Assembly: GCA_030950585.1 (NCBI GenBank)
Contig: JAUZRG010000090.1
Location: 1 to 45,326, forward strand
Direction: 5' to 3'
Length of the DNA: 45,326 nt
From: Mariprofundaceae bacterium
GTDB lineage: Bacteria > Pseudomonadota > Zetaproteobacteria > Mariprofundales > Mariprofundaceae
Below are positions 29,308-37,707 of the stretch, piece by piece. The notes beneath the pieces were generated by a model. It did no database searches and had not been told where the DNA came from. It saw only the letters and a program-made list of their open reading frames with translations. The number at the start of each line of letters is the position of its first letter. The first letter of the stretch is position 1. Made by a program: the position numbers and the translations under genes.

Positions 29308-29403
29308 GCCATTTATCTCCAAAACATAGAGCAAACTAACGTGCAATCCATAATGGACAACTTAATCTTGAACAGTGTATGCCAAAGACATGAGCATCGC
29401 CTC

Positions 29404-29519
29404 ATGTTTTTAGGTATTGATACAGGTGGCACATTTACAGATTTTCAATGAGCAAAGAAACATTCAACCCTATCGTTTGATGGGTGGAGAGGCTAGAAAG
29501 CTTGGTCACAACACCTAAC
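29404..29519 (+). pseudogene. Remnant of hydantoinase/oxoprolinase-type gene (5' fragment)
   Basis: The short frame from ATG 29404 reads MFLGIDTGGTFTDFQ and stops at 29451. GIDTGGTFTDF is the diagnostic N-terminal motif of HyuA/oxoprolinase proteins. About 45 nt later, in the +2 frame, LESLVTTPN recalls the KVxTTP segment that normally follows. The remainder of a ~650-residue protein is absent. It lies between a mutase gene and a UrtA-like gene. The first motif is convincing; the second is weak. Confidence 0.5.
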
Positions 29520-29636
29520 GGTGGTGGATGGCATAAGCCAGTAACAGTGCGATGATACGAAAATCAGACTAGACTTTGGCACAGTCAATTAACGATTTTT
29601 TTGTGTACAGCAGCGATCAACTTGAAAGGAGCTTAT

Positions 29637-30935
29637 ATGAAAAAAAGCATATTTATTATCACTTCTATATGCATCACCATACTTTCTATCACCGCACTCA
29701 GCTTGTTCTTTTATCAAAAAGAATTACCACCCATTAAAGTGGGTATTCTTCATTCAATGACAGGCAGTATGGCTATTAGCGAAATACCCGTCATGCAAGC
29801 GACCTTACTTGCCATAGAGAAAATCAATGCGCATGGTGGTCTGCTAGGTCGTCAGGTTGAAGCCATTGTGGTCGATGGGAAGTCTGATGAAATCACCTTT
29901 GAGCGCGAAGCCAAGCGGCTCATTATAGAAGAAAAAGTCAGTGTGATCTTTGGTTGCTGGACTTCTGCAAGTAGAAAAACGGTTCTCCCTATCTTTGAAA
30001 AGTACAATCACTTGCTTTTTTACCCTGTGCAATACGAAGGCTTAGAGCAATCACCCAACATCATTTATATGGGAGCAGCACCCAATCAACAAATTATACC
30101 AGCCGTTAATTGGGCGATTCAACGCTTTGGTCCACGCATTTATCTCATGGGTTCAGACTATGTCTTTCCGCATGTTGCAAATTGGCTGATTAAGAAACAA
30201 GCCAACGCCCTCCATGCTTCTGTAGTCGGTGAGCAATATATCCCTTTTAATCACTATGATGTGAAAAAAATCATCCAAGAAATCAAAAGGCTTCAACCTG
30301 ATTTTATCATGAATACCATCAATGGCGATGCCAACATTGCTTTTTTTCACGCACTCAGAGAGGAAGGTCTTTCTGCAAAAGACGCACCTGTGATCTCGTT
30401 TAGTCTTGGCGAGGCTGAATTGGCTCATATGCATGACGATCAAGATATAACTGGTCATTATGCTGCTTGGAATTACTTTCAAAGTATCGACAGCCAAGAA
30501 AATCGCGATTTTATTCGTGCTTATCAAAAAAAGTTTGGCGCACAGCCACTCAGTGACCCTATGGAAGCCGCATGGGCTAGCGTACATTTATGGGCCAAGG
30601 CTGTTAAATCGGCACAAACAGACAACACCGAATCGATTCGTCAAAGCATCGTTCACCAAAGCATCCTTGCACCTGAAGGTGTGCTTTCCATTGATAAAAA
30701 AACCCAACACGCATGGAAAAAAGTTCGCATTGGCATCATTCGCGCTAATCGCCAATTTGAAACGATTTGGTCATCTAAAAATCCTATTCGGCCTGCACCA
30801 TACCCTTTGATAATCTCCAAACCAGAAGCTGACATGTTTTTATCACAGCTTTACGAAAACTGGGATCAACATTGGACACAGCCTGTGATAAAGAAAAAGA
30901 ACAATCACTTTCCTATGCAGAAGTCACAGCTATGA
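29637..30935 (+). CDS. UrtA-like periplasmic urea/short-chain amide binding protein
   Basis: A substrate-binding protein of the branched-chain amino acid type, most like UrtA and AmiC/FmdD, which bind urea or small amides. It shows VGILHSMTGSMAISE, AHGGLLGRQVE, FGCWTSASRKTVLPIFE, LLFYPVQYEGLEQSPNIIY and GHYAAWNYFQSID, all typical of UrtA. The N-terminus (residues ~5-27) is a hydrophobic anchor without a lipobox. ATG at 29637 has AGGAG 5 nt upstream. No permease or ATPase gene is near. Its stop codon overlaps the start of a Cache hybrid histidine kinase (ATGA), so it probably acts as a sensor input rather than for uptake. Ligand identity is inferred. Confidence 0.85.
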   Translation: MKKSIFIITSICITILSITALSLFFYQKELPPIKVGILHSMTGSMAISEIPVMQATLLAIEKINAHGGLLGRQVEAIVVDGKSDEITFEREAKRLIIEEKVSVIFGCWTSASRKTVLPIFEKYNHLLFYPVQYEGLEQSPNIIYMGAAPNQQIIPAVNWAIQRFGPRIYLMGSDYVFPHVANWLIKKQANALHASVVGEQYIPFNHYDVKKIIQEIKRLQPDFIMNTINGDANIAFFHALREEGLSAKDAPVISFSLGEAELAHMHDDQDITGHYAAWNYFQSIDSQENRDFIRAYQKKFGAQPLSDPMEAAWASVHLWAKAVKSAQTDNTESIRQSIVHQSILAPEGVLSIDKKTQHAWKKVRIGIIRANRQFETIWSSKNPIRPAPYPLIISKPEADMFLSQLYENWDQHWTQPVIKKKNNHFPMQKSQL

Positions 30936-33721
30936 AAAATATTTTAGCAAGTATTAGAAAGTCCATTTTTAATGAACTAATGGTACTGGTCACCATTATT
31001 ATCATTCCACTTTCGCTTGCTCTGAGTGCTTATGTCTTCAGTAGCTTTAACCAAGTGACACACCAACTTCAGCTCGCATCACTCGGAAGCCTTGCCACAG
31101 CGAAGGCAAATACCATCAATCAATACATTGATAATCACTTAAACCACACTGAAACACTGAGCATGATCCCCAGCACCAAAATGGCTTTCAAAGGCTTTGA
31201 CTTATCTTTTCAACAAGGCATTGATTCAAAAGAATACCAGCGGATTCAAAGCACATACGATCCTTTTTTTAGGCGTTATCTAGCCCATTGGAATTATTAT
31301 GATTTATTCTTGATTGATGCAAAAGGCAATATTATTTACAGCATCAAGCACGAAAAAGACTTTGCCACCAACCTTCATACAGGTGCTTACCGCAATAGTG
31401 ACCTTAGCAAAGTTTTTCAACAATCACTCAACATGCTACAAAGCAATAATAGTACATTTTCTTTTTACGAACCTTCCCAAGAAGCAGCAGCATTTGTTGC
31501 CACACCTATCATTGATCAAGGCAAAGCCATCGGTGTGCTTGCCCTACAATTTGATACCGATGCTTTTTACGATGTTATTAACAACCTCATTGGTCTCGGT
31601 CAGACGGGAGAAATTGTTATCGGCCAAGATTTTCCTGATAAAGTACTACTTACCGCACCCTTACGTCATGACCCCGATGCAGCTTTTCAACGCAGTATTT
31701 CCCACAGTGCTAGCAACGCACGACCTATTCGAGAAGGTTCTCAAGGGAAAACAGGGTCTGGTATTATCATTGACTGGCGAGGTGAAGAGGCTATTGCTGT
31801 TTGGCAATATATCCCTTCCCTAAAGTGGGGAATGGTGGTCAAAATTGACACCGAAGAAGCGTTTAATCAATGGGGATACATTGAAAAAAACCTCATTGGT
31901 CTCATCGGTATTAGTCTACTCTTGGGTAGTTTTTTATTGTATTTATTTACTCGCCACGTCACCAAACCGCTACGTCAACTAACCCAAATTAGCCATGATG
32001 TGGCAGCGGGAAAACAAAGCGTTAAAGTCGATGGCTTACTACATATTAACAATGAAGTTGGCGTGTTAGCCAATGCTTTTTCCAAGATGCTGCAACAAAG
32101 TCAGCACTCCAAGTTAGCACTAGAAGATACCGTAAATAGACTGGCAGAAAGCAACAAAACACTTGATCAACGTGTGAAAGAACAAATTGAACACATTCAA
32201 GCCATCGTTGAATATTCTTCTGATGGTATTTTAACTATGGATCAACACGGTGAAATTCAAAGCCTTAACCCAGCTATTTGTCATATCTTTAACTACGAAG
32301 CACATGAGTTACTTGGCCAGAAAATCACAAAATTGATACCTGAAGAATATAGGGGTCAGCATCAAGATGCCTTACAACAATACCAAAGAAATGGGCAAAA
32401 AACACTAAATAACCAGTCTCTGGAGATCGAAGGTTTACGCAAATCAGGGGAAGTATTTCCCATAGATTTAAGTATCAATGAAATGCATGTCGATTCAAAT
32501 ATGTTATATTTAGGAACCATCCGTGATATAACCAATTACAATATCAAACGTGAAAAAATTGAGCACACCCAACGCTTAGAATCGCTTGGTGTATTGGCTG
32601 GTGGCATTGCGCATGATTTCAATAATTTACTGACTGTTATCTTAGGTAATGCAGCTTTAGCAAAAATCAAAATGCAAAATAATCAAGATGCCGATGACCT
32701 GCTCAATAATATTGAAACCGCCAGTGAACGCGCCGCAGCTCTATGCAAGCAAATGCTTGCCTACTCTGGTAAAGGTAAACTTGTCATTGAAAACATCAAT
32801 TTAACCACATTGCTAAAAGAAATGGTGAACCTCTTAGAAGTATCCATCCAAAAGAAAATTTCGATTCACTTGGATCTATCAGAACACTTATTACCCATTT
32901 CTGCCGATACAGCTCAAATTCAACAGGTCATCATGAACCTTGTGATCAATGCTTCCGAGGCCATTGACGATAAAAGTGGTATCATCACCATTCATACCGA
33001 ATTAATTGATGTTGACCTTAGCTATATTCAAAGCATCTACAGTCAAGATGACTTGCAAGCAGGACAGTATATCAATATTGAAGTATCCGACACTGGTTGT
33101 GGCATGGATAAGAAGACCCAAGCACATATCTTTGAACCATTTTTTACCACCAAATTTACGGGTAGAGGCTTGGGTATGAGTGCTATCCTTGGTATCGTGA
33201 GAGGACATCAGGGAGCCATCAAGGTTTACTCTGAAAAAGGAAAAGGAACGACTTTTAAAATTTTACTACCTTGCTCTAGTGAAAGTCACCATGTGATAAA
33301 AACATCACACACAGAAGTCATCGAATATCAAGAGAGAGGCACTATTCTTGTCGTTGATGATGAAGAAGGCATTCGAGAGATGGCAGGCATGGCCCTCAAA
33401 GAAGCTGGCTTTCATATCATTTATGCCAACGATGGTACTGAGGGTGTGAAAGCCTTTAAGAAGCATCAAAAAGATATTTGCGCCGTCCTGCTTGATATGA
33501 CCATGCCCAACTTAAACGGTGAAGAGGTCTTTCGTGCCATCAAACTCATTCAAACCAATATACCCGTGATATTATCCTCGGGTTACAATGAGCAAGATGC
33601 TACCAAACGTTTTATTGGCAAAGGGCTTGCAGGCTTTATTCAAAAACCATATTCACCGCATGCCTTACAAAAGAAAGTGATCGATATTTTAAAAACGGGT
33701 GTGACGAACTTTTCAGAATGA
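30932..33721 (+). CDS. Hybrid histidine kinase: Cache - HAMP - PAS - HisKA - HATPase - REC
   Basis: A membrane sensor kinase of 929 residues. TM1 lies at ~15-36 and is followed by a periplasmic Cache region (~37-315), TM2 (ISLLLGSFLLYLF, ~325-340) and HAMP (~340-395). A PAS domain (ILTMDQHGEIQSLNPAICHI) and then HisKA with phospho-acceptor His561 (GGIAHDFNNLL) come next. HATPase_c has NLVINASEAI, DTGCGMD and GRGLGM. A C-terminal receiver has DD near 819, Asp855 and Lys905. The start at 30932 overlaps the UrtA-like gene stop (ATGA), so the two proteins are made together. It has no DNA-binding output and no response regulator next to it; signalling must continue to another protein. Confidence 0.93.
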   Translation: MKNILASIRKSIFNELMVLVTIIIIPLSLALSAYVFSSFNQVTHQLQLASLGSLATAKANTINQYIDNHLNHTETLSMIPSTKMAFKGFDLSFQQGIDSKEYQRIQSTYDPFFRRYLAHWNYYDLFLIDAKGNIIYSIKHEKDFATNLHTGAYRNSDLSKVFQQSLNMLQSNNSTFSFYEPSQEAAAFVATPIIDQGKAIGVLALQFDTDAFYDVINNLIGLGQTGEIVIGQDFPDKVLLTAPLRHDPDAAFQRSISHSASNARPIREGSQGKTGSGIIIDWRGEEAIAVWQYIPSLKWGMVVKIDTEEAFNQWGYIEKNLIGLIGISLLLGSFLLYLFTRHVTKPLRQLTQISHDVAAGKQSVKVDGLLHINNEVGVLANAFSKMLQQSQHSKLALEDTVNRLAESNKTLDQRVKEQIEHIQAIVEYSSDGILTMDQHGEIQSLNPAICHIFNYEAHELLGQKITKLIPEEYRGQHQDALQQYQRNGQKTLNNQSLEIEGLRKSGEVFPIDLSINEMHVDSNMLYLGTIRDITNYNIKREKIEHTQRLESLGVLAGGIAHDFNNLLTVILGNAALAKIKMQNNQDADDLLNNIETASERAAALCKQMLAYSGKGKLVIENINLTTLLKEMVNLLEVSIQKKISIHLDLSEHLLPISADTAQIQQVIMNLVINASEAIDDKSGIITIHTELIDVDLSYIQSIYSQDDLQAGQYINIEVSDTGCGMDKKTQAHIFEPFFTTKFTGRGLGMSAILGIVRGHQGAIKVYSEKGKGTTFKILLPCSSESHHVIKTSHTEVIEYQERGTILVVDDEEGIREMAGMALKEAGFHIIYANDGTEGVKAFKKHQKDICAVLLDMTMPNLNGEEVFRAIKLIQTNIPVILSSGYNEQDATKRFIGKGLAGFIQKPYSPHALQKKVIDILKTGVTNFSE

Positions 33722-33723
33722 CT

Positions 33724-33757
33724 GCATCATTTCCGACCTTTTTATCGGAAATGATGC
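33724..33757. terminator. 13-bp perfect hairpin between convergent genes
   Basis: A perfect 13-bp inverted repeat (GCATCATTTCCGA / TCGGAAATGATGC, 33724-33736 and 33745-33757) encloses the 8-nt loop CCTTTTTA. It separates the kinase stop (33721) from the convergent rsuA-like stop (33768). The T-run is inside the loop, not after the stem, so it is unlike a standard terminator on either strand. Its position still favours a role in transcription ending or RNA protection. Confidence 0.5.
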
Positions 33758-33767
33758 TTAGCGAAGC

Positions 33768-34490
33768 TCAGCTTTCTTGCTTCTCGCCAAAAACAATTTC
33801 AAGCAACGCATCATGTGAGATGTGTTTGTATTCACCCGCATCCAAGCCAGCCAATGTTAAACCACCGATACTGATGCGAGATAAAGCATGCACATGATTC
33901 CCCACCGCAACAAACATGCGTCTGACTTGGTGATAGCGTCCTTCATACAAGGTTACTTCTGCTTCTGTCTCTGAAAGAATACGCAACTGCGCAGGCAAAC
34001 AAGGTTTATCTTCACCCTCAAGCAGAATCCCTTTTGCAAAAAGAGCCACAATATCATCTTCCAGCGGCTCAGCCACATGCACACGGTATACTTTTGCCAC
34101 GCCTTTTTCAGGGCTACTAATTTGATGATTCAACAACCCATCATCCGTGAGAAGCAATAAGCCTGATGTATCCTTATCCAATCGCCCGATACTAGATAAC
34201 ACAGGTTTACGCCTGCCCCACTGCTCTGGGAAATAATCATAGATTAAACGGCCTGATTCTTTATGAGAACAAACGCAATCTACAGGCTTATGAAAAACAA
34301 CGGTTAAGCCACTGGGGTAATCAAGCTCTTCATCGCCAAATTGCACATCACTTGCCAATAATTTGGTAGAGCCTGTTGCACGTTTCTTGCCTGCGACTTT
34401 GATCACACCTTGCTTTAACAACAGACCCACTTCTTTGCGTGAGCAATAACCCAAGCGAGATAACAAACGATCTAAGCGTTCTGCTTTCAT
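33768..34490 (-). CDS. Pseudouridine synthase, RsuA/RluB family
   Basis: An rRNA pseudouridine synthase. The N-terminal S4 RNA-binding domain (RLDRLLSRLGYCSRKEV, residues 4-50) is followed by the catalytic domain with the motif GRLDKDTSGLLLLTDDG, where the Asp of RLDKDTSG is catalytic, and the end block EGRYHQVRRMF. Size (240) and the family pattern fit RsuA, which modifies U516 of 16S rRNA. RluE or RluF-type activity cannot be ruled out. The start overlaps the rsmC-like stop (ATGA), and the gene ends the operon. Confidence 0.9.
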   Translation of the reverse strand: MKAERLDRLLSRLGYCSRKEVGLLLKQGVIKVAGKKRATGSTKLLASDVQFGDEELDYPSGLTVVFHKPVDCVCSHKESGRLIYDYFPEQWGRRKPVLSSIGRLDKDTSGLLLLTDDGLLNHQISSPEKGVAKVYRVHVAEPLEDDIVALFAKGILLEGEDKPCLPAQLRILSETEAEVTLYEGRYHQVRRMFVAVGNHVHALSRISIGGLTLAGLDAGEYKHISHDALLEIVFGEKQES

Positions 34491-35482
34491 TTTTCTGCCC
34501 TCAAGACTTTAAAGCCTTGTGCCGCAGCTAACTCAGTCCAAGACGAAGCGTGTTCACTTAAAATTTGCTCATAAGGTAAATGACGGTTGGCAACCATATA
34601 CAAGGTTCCGCCTCGTTTAATCGCTTTGCAACATTTAACAATCATGTCTTGCCCTAATTCGGTGTCTTGTTGTTGCCCATGATGAAAGGGCGGATTCAAG
34701 ACAATCCAATTGGGTTTCACGTGAAACGCTTCGTGCACGGCATCCAAGTGATGAACGTGAACATCGACACCTTCAGGTGCAACTGCATTTTTCTGGGCAG
34801 CCTTGATGGCTGGCCAAGAAGAGTCATATAAATAAAGCTCTTTGATACCTTGGTTACGTTTGAGCAATGAGGCGCTCAAAATACCATTACCACAACCCAC
34901 ATCCATGCCAACACCCGACAAATCTTTAGGCACATGTTTTAACAATAGTTCAGAACCCTTATCAGCCCGATTCCAACTAAAGAGACCGGGAGAAGAGAAT
35001 AAGTCTAAGCCTTCAACCCATTGCAAAGACCCTGACTTTAGCCATGACTGAGCTAAATCAACATCCATTTTATCGGTACGTTTCACATGAAACAATCGAC
35101 ATTTATTCTTACTGACGCAATGCGCGTCCATACCTGCTAATTGTGTCAAACGTTTTTGATAACCGCGCGCACCCATCTTATTGGCACAACACATGGTGAG
35201 TGTTCCGCCTTCTTCAAGTGCCAGTATGGCTTTGGCCATCCAAGCAGCACTTTGCTGTGTTTGCTTGTGTGGTAATAATAAAATGTGCTGATGTTCTCCA
35301 TCTAGCTCATTTTCCACATCCAAATTCATTTGTAACAATTTCAAGGCTTGTGTGCGATCATCTTGAATCAAAGCACTTGTTTTTAAGTCATAAAGTAAAC
35401 TATCAGGGTAAGCATTACACACCACCACAGGCACATCTGTGGGGGCATTTTGATATAATAAGCGCGCTGCATCTTCCATCAT
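34487..35482 (-). CDS. rsmC: RsmC/RlmG-family rRNA guanine N2-methyltransferase
   Basis: A class I SAM methyltransferase with the tandem-domain layout of RsmC and RlmG. The N-terminal domain is a degenerate pseudo-methyltransferase (residues ~1-160). The C-terminal domain has [18 protein letters not shown] (SAM loop) and the catalytic [11 protein letters not shown] motif. RsmC methylates G1207 of 16S rRNA. RlmG is the main alternative. The ATG overlaps the dut stop and the stop overlaps the rsuA-like start. Two parS-like palindromes lie within the gene, at 34713-34728 and 35079-35094. Confidence 0.86.
   Translation of the reverse strand: MMEDAARLLYQNAPTDVPVVVCNAYPDSLLYDLKTSALIQDDRTQALKLLQMNLDVENELDGEHQHILLLPHKQTQQSAAWMAKAILALEEGGTLTMCCANKMGARGYQKRLTQLAGMDAHCVSKNKCRLFHVKRTDKMDVDLAQSWLKSGSLQWVEGLDLFSSPGLFSWNRADKGSELLLKHVPKDLSGVGMDVGCGNGILSASLLKRNQGIKELYLYDSSWPAIKAAQKNAVAPEGVDVHVHHLDAVHEAFHVKPNWIVLNPPFHHGQQQDTELGQDMIVKCCKAIKRGGTLYMVANRHLPYEQILSEHASSWTELAAAQGFKVLRAEK
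34713..34728. promoter_or_regulatory. parS-like ParB binding site within rsmC
   Basis: The sequence GGTTTCACGTGAAACG has a perfect 14-bp palindromic core (GTTTCACGTGAAAC). It differs from the common parS sequence TGTTTCACGTGAAACA only at the two outermost positions. It lies about 9 kb from parB. Binding is inferred from sequence alone. Confidence 0.6.
35079..35094. promoter_or_regulatory. Weaker parS-like site within rsmC
   Basis: CGTTTCACATGAAACA matches the common parS sequence at 14 of 16 positions; the central CACGTG is changed to CACATG, so symmetry is broken at the middle. It lies 351 bp from the better site at 34713-34728. It may be a weak or decayed site or chance. Confidence 0.35.
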
Positions 35483-35946
35483 TTCTGACCTGAACTACCG
35501 AAGCCGCCACTGCCGCGTTCGGTATCGGATAAAGAATCCACTTCTAACCACTCTATAGATTCAACAGCAGCAAAAACCATTTGTGCAACCCGTTCACCGC
35601 GTTGAACACAAAAGTCTTCCTGACTTAAATTAATCAAGATCACCCCAACTTCACCACGGTAATCTGCATCAATCGTACCGGGGCTATTTAAAACAGTGAC
35701 CCCTTTTTTCAAGGCAAGACCAGAACGAGGCCGAACTTGAGCCTCATAACCAACAGGCAAAGACATCGCAAAACCCGTTGGAACCAAGGCGCGTTGCATC
35801 GGCTTAAGGATCAGGTCTTCTGTAATCGCTGCTCTTAAGTCCATGCCTGCTGCATGTTCTGATGCATAATGCGGTAAACTCAGACCATGACCATGGGGTA
35901 AAACCTTTATTTTAACCTGCTTCATCTTCGCTCCACTCTTTTTCAT
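35479..35946 (-). CDS. dut: dUTP diphosphatase
   Basis: Dut hydrolyses dUTP to dUMP, keeping uracil out of DNA and feeding thymidylate synthesis. All five trimeric dUTPase motifs are seen: [39 protein letters not shown] and [10 protein letters not shown] at the C-terminus. The ATG at 35946 overlaps the coaBC stop (ATGA); ATG at 35925 has a GGAG 5 nt upstream and is a plausible alternative giving 148 residues. The coaBC-dut pair is a classic neighbour set in Proteobacteria. Confidence 0.96.
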   Translation of the reverse strand: MKKSGAKMKQVKIKVLPHGHGLSLPHYASEHAAGMDLRAAITEDLILKPMQRALVPTGFAMSLPVGYEAQVRPRSGLALKKGVTVLNSPGTIDADYRGEVGVILINLSQEDFCVQRGERVAQMVFAAVESIEWLEVDSLSDTERGSGGFGSSGQK

Positions 35947-37145
35947 TCTTTTTCATTCTTTTTCAAACGCATGATGGCATCGACCAACCAACTGGCTAAC
36001 TGCCATTTATCCATCACAGGAACTTCACTGCATTGCTGCCCTTGCAGCCAAAACCCCGCTGACTGATCGGATGCCATATTGCTGACATCATTGGCATAAA
36101 TCGCATCCACTTTTTTGCTCAACATCTTTTTTGTTGCGTATTCAATATGCTTTTCTGTTTCAGCAGCAAAGGCAATCACAGCCTTTGGGCGTTGTGTCAT
36201 TTGGGCAATATGCTTCACAATATCTGGATTATTTTGCAATGTAACATTGATCGTCTTTTGCTGACCACGCTTAAACTTATGCTTTAATGGTTCTTTAAAA
36301 CTAAAATCACCCACCGCAGCACTGGCCACAAAGGCATCGGCATTTTTTGCCAAAGAATGAGACGCATGCAACATATCATTGGCCGATACCACATCATAAC
36401 GCTGCACGCGATAAGGGGTTAATGTGGGTGTATTCGGCCCAGCAATCAAACTAACTTTTGCACCCCGTGCCGCTGCACAAGCAGCCAAAGCAAAACCTGT
36501 TTTACCACTGGCTGGATTCGATATGAAACGAATGCTATCCCAATATTCATGGGTTGCACCTGCATTAATCACCCAATGCTGCCCTGCCAAATGAGAGCCT
36601 TGGGTCAGTGCATACACAGCACTATAAATAGCATGCATGATTTGTTCAGGTTCAGCCAAACGTCCGACACCCTTCTCTCCACATGCGACAACGCCCGAAA
36701 TTGGACCAATAAAACAACAGTGTTTTAATAACTTTCTATTCCGAACAGTGGCTTCTGAAGCCCACATTTCAGGGTTCATCGCAGGTGCCAACAATGTCTT
36801 TTTAGGGCCTGCTTGATAAAGCGTGGTCAACAAATCATCGGCAATACCATACGCTAACTTGGCCATTAGGTTGGCAGTTGCAGGGGCAACAACCAATAAG
36901 TCAGCCCACCGAGCCAACTGAATATGCCCCATTTCACGTTCAGAGGTTAAATCAAATAACTCGGTGTGTACCTTTTCTGATGTTAAAGCTTCAAAAGTTA
37001 AAGGCTGCACAAACTCCATCGCAGACTTAGTCATCACACAACGAACCAACGCGCCTTGTTTTTGAAGAAGACGCACCAGCTCAGCCACGCGATAGACCGC
37101 GATGCCACCACCGATACCAATCAGAATTTTTTTATTATTGAGCAT
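35943..37145 (-). CDS. coaBC: Bifunctional phosphopantothenoylcysteine decarboxylase/synthetase
   Basis: CoaBC makes 4'-phosphopantetheine precursors for coenzyme A. The N-terminal flavoprotein half (~1-185) has GGGIAVYR, the [20 protein letters not shown] stretch and PAMNPEMW with the key asparagine, plus the redox cysteine region. The C-terminal half (~190-400) has the [23 protein letters not shown] substrate region and FAAETE. The start overlaps bcp by 11 bp. The last codons are built from a 10-bp tandem repeat (about 35937-35966) that also forms the dut start, which is unusual. Confidence 0.95.
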   Translation of the reverse strand: MLNNKKILIGIGGGIAVYRVAELVRLLQKQGALVRCVMTKSAMEFVQPLTFEALTSEKVHTELFDLTSEREMGHIQLARWADLLVVAPATANLMAKLAYGIADDLLTTLYQAGPKKTLLAPAMNPEMWASEATVRNRKLLKHCCFIGPISGVVACGEKGVGRLAEPEQIMHAIYSAVYALTQGSHLAGQHWVINAGATHEYWDSIRFISNPASGKTGFALAACAAARGAKVSLIAGPNTPTLTPYRVQRYDVVSANDMLHASHSLAKNADAFVASAAVGDFSFKEPLKHKFKRGQQKTINVTLQNNPDIVKHIAQMTQRPKAVIAFAAETEKHIEYATKKMLSKKVDAIYANDVSNMASDQSAGFWLQGQQCSEVPVMDKWQLASWLVDAIMRLKKNEKE

Positions 37146-37590
37146 TTAGCGTAGTCAGCACTTCTTGCACATGCTCTTTCACACGAACCTTTCTCCATAA
37201 GGCAACTACCTTGCCTTCAGGGTCAATTAAAAACGTGGAACGTTCAACACCACGCGCTTGTTTGCCATACATATTTTTCATTTTCATCACATCATAAGCC
37301 AAACAAATGGCTTCATCTTCATCACTTAACAATGCAAAATTAAGTTCTTGTTTTTCACTAAATCCTTGGTGTGATTTCAAAGAATCTCGACTGACCCCTA
37401 AAATCACTGCATTGGCATCGGCAAAATCTTGTTTGGCATCACGAAACTCTTGTGCTTCTGTGGTGCAACCAGACGTATTATCACGCGGGTAAAAATACAG
37501 CACCACGTATTGGCCACGCAATGCGGACAAGCAGATCTCACCTTGCTGTGACTGTGCTTTAAAATTTGGGGCTTCTCTATTCAATTCCAT
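37135..37590 (-). CDS. bcp: Thioredoxin-dependent peroxiredoxin, Bcp/PrxQ type
   Basis: A peroxiredoxin that reduces hydroperoxides. The peroxidatic Cys42 is in the motif FYPRDNTSGCTTEA. The second cysteine found five residues later in E. coli Bcp is absent (an Ala-Gln-Glu run instead), so the resolving cysteine, if any, may be the one in EAICLAYDV near residue 96, or the enzyme works in a 1-Cys way. It is the first gene of the bcp-coaBC-dut-rsmC-rsuA operon and is divergent from ispH, with a 117-bp gap between the two starts. Confidence 0.92.
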   Translation of the reverse strand: MELNREAPNFKAQSQQGEICLSALRGQYVVLYFYPRDNTSGCTTEAQEFRDAKQDFADANAVILGVSRDSLKSHQGFSEKQELNFALLSDEDEAICLAYDVMKMKNMYGKQARGVERSTFLIDPEGKVVALWRKVRVKEHVQEVLTTLNAQ

Positions 37591-37707
37591 AACACTCTCC
37601 TAAAATAAAAAACCAAGCCTAACCATAGCCTAGCATGAAAAACACAATACACATTGCATTTATCACCTAAACTACGTCATGATACGCCTTAAAAAAGGAG
37701 TCTCATC

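Noticed and set aside
29221-29451. A 76-codon frame ending with the GIDTGGTFTDF motif as a real small gene
   Set aside because: Its first part is antisense to the mutase start and unrelated to the motif; only the last 15 codons resemble a known family, so a gene remnant is the better reading.
30153-30587. Minus-strand frame of 144 codons opposite the UrtA-like gene
   Set aside because: No homology seen and it lies fully inside a well-supported gene.
31314-31823. Plus-strand frame of 169 codons inside the kinase gene
   Set aside because: It is an alternative frame within the Cache region and has no start signal or family motif.
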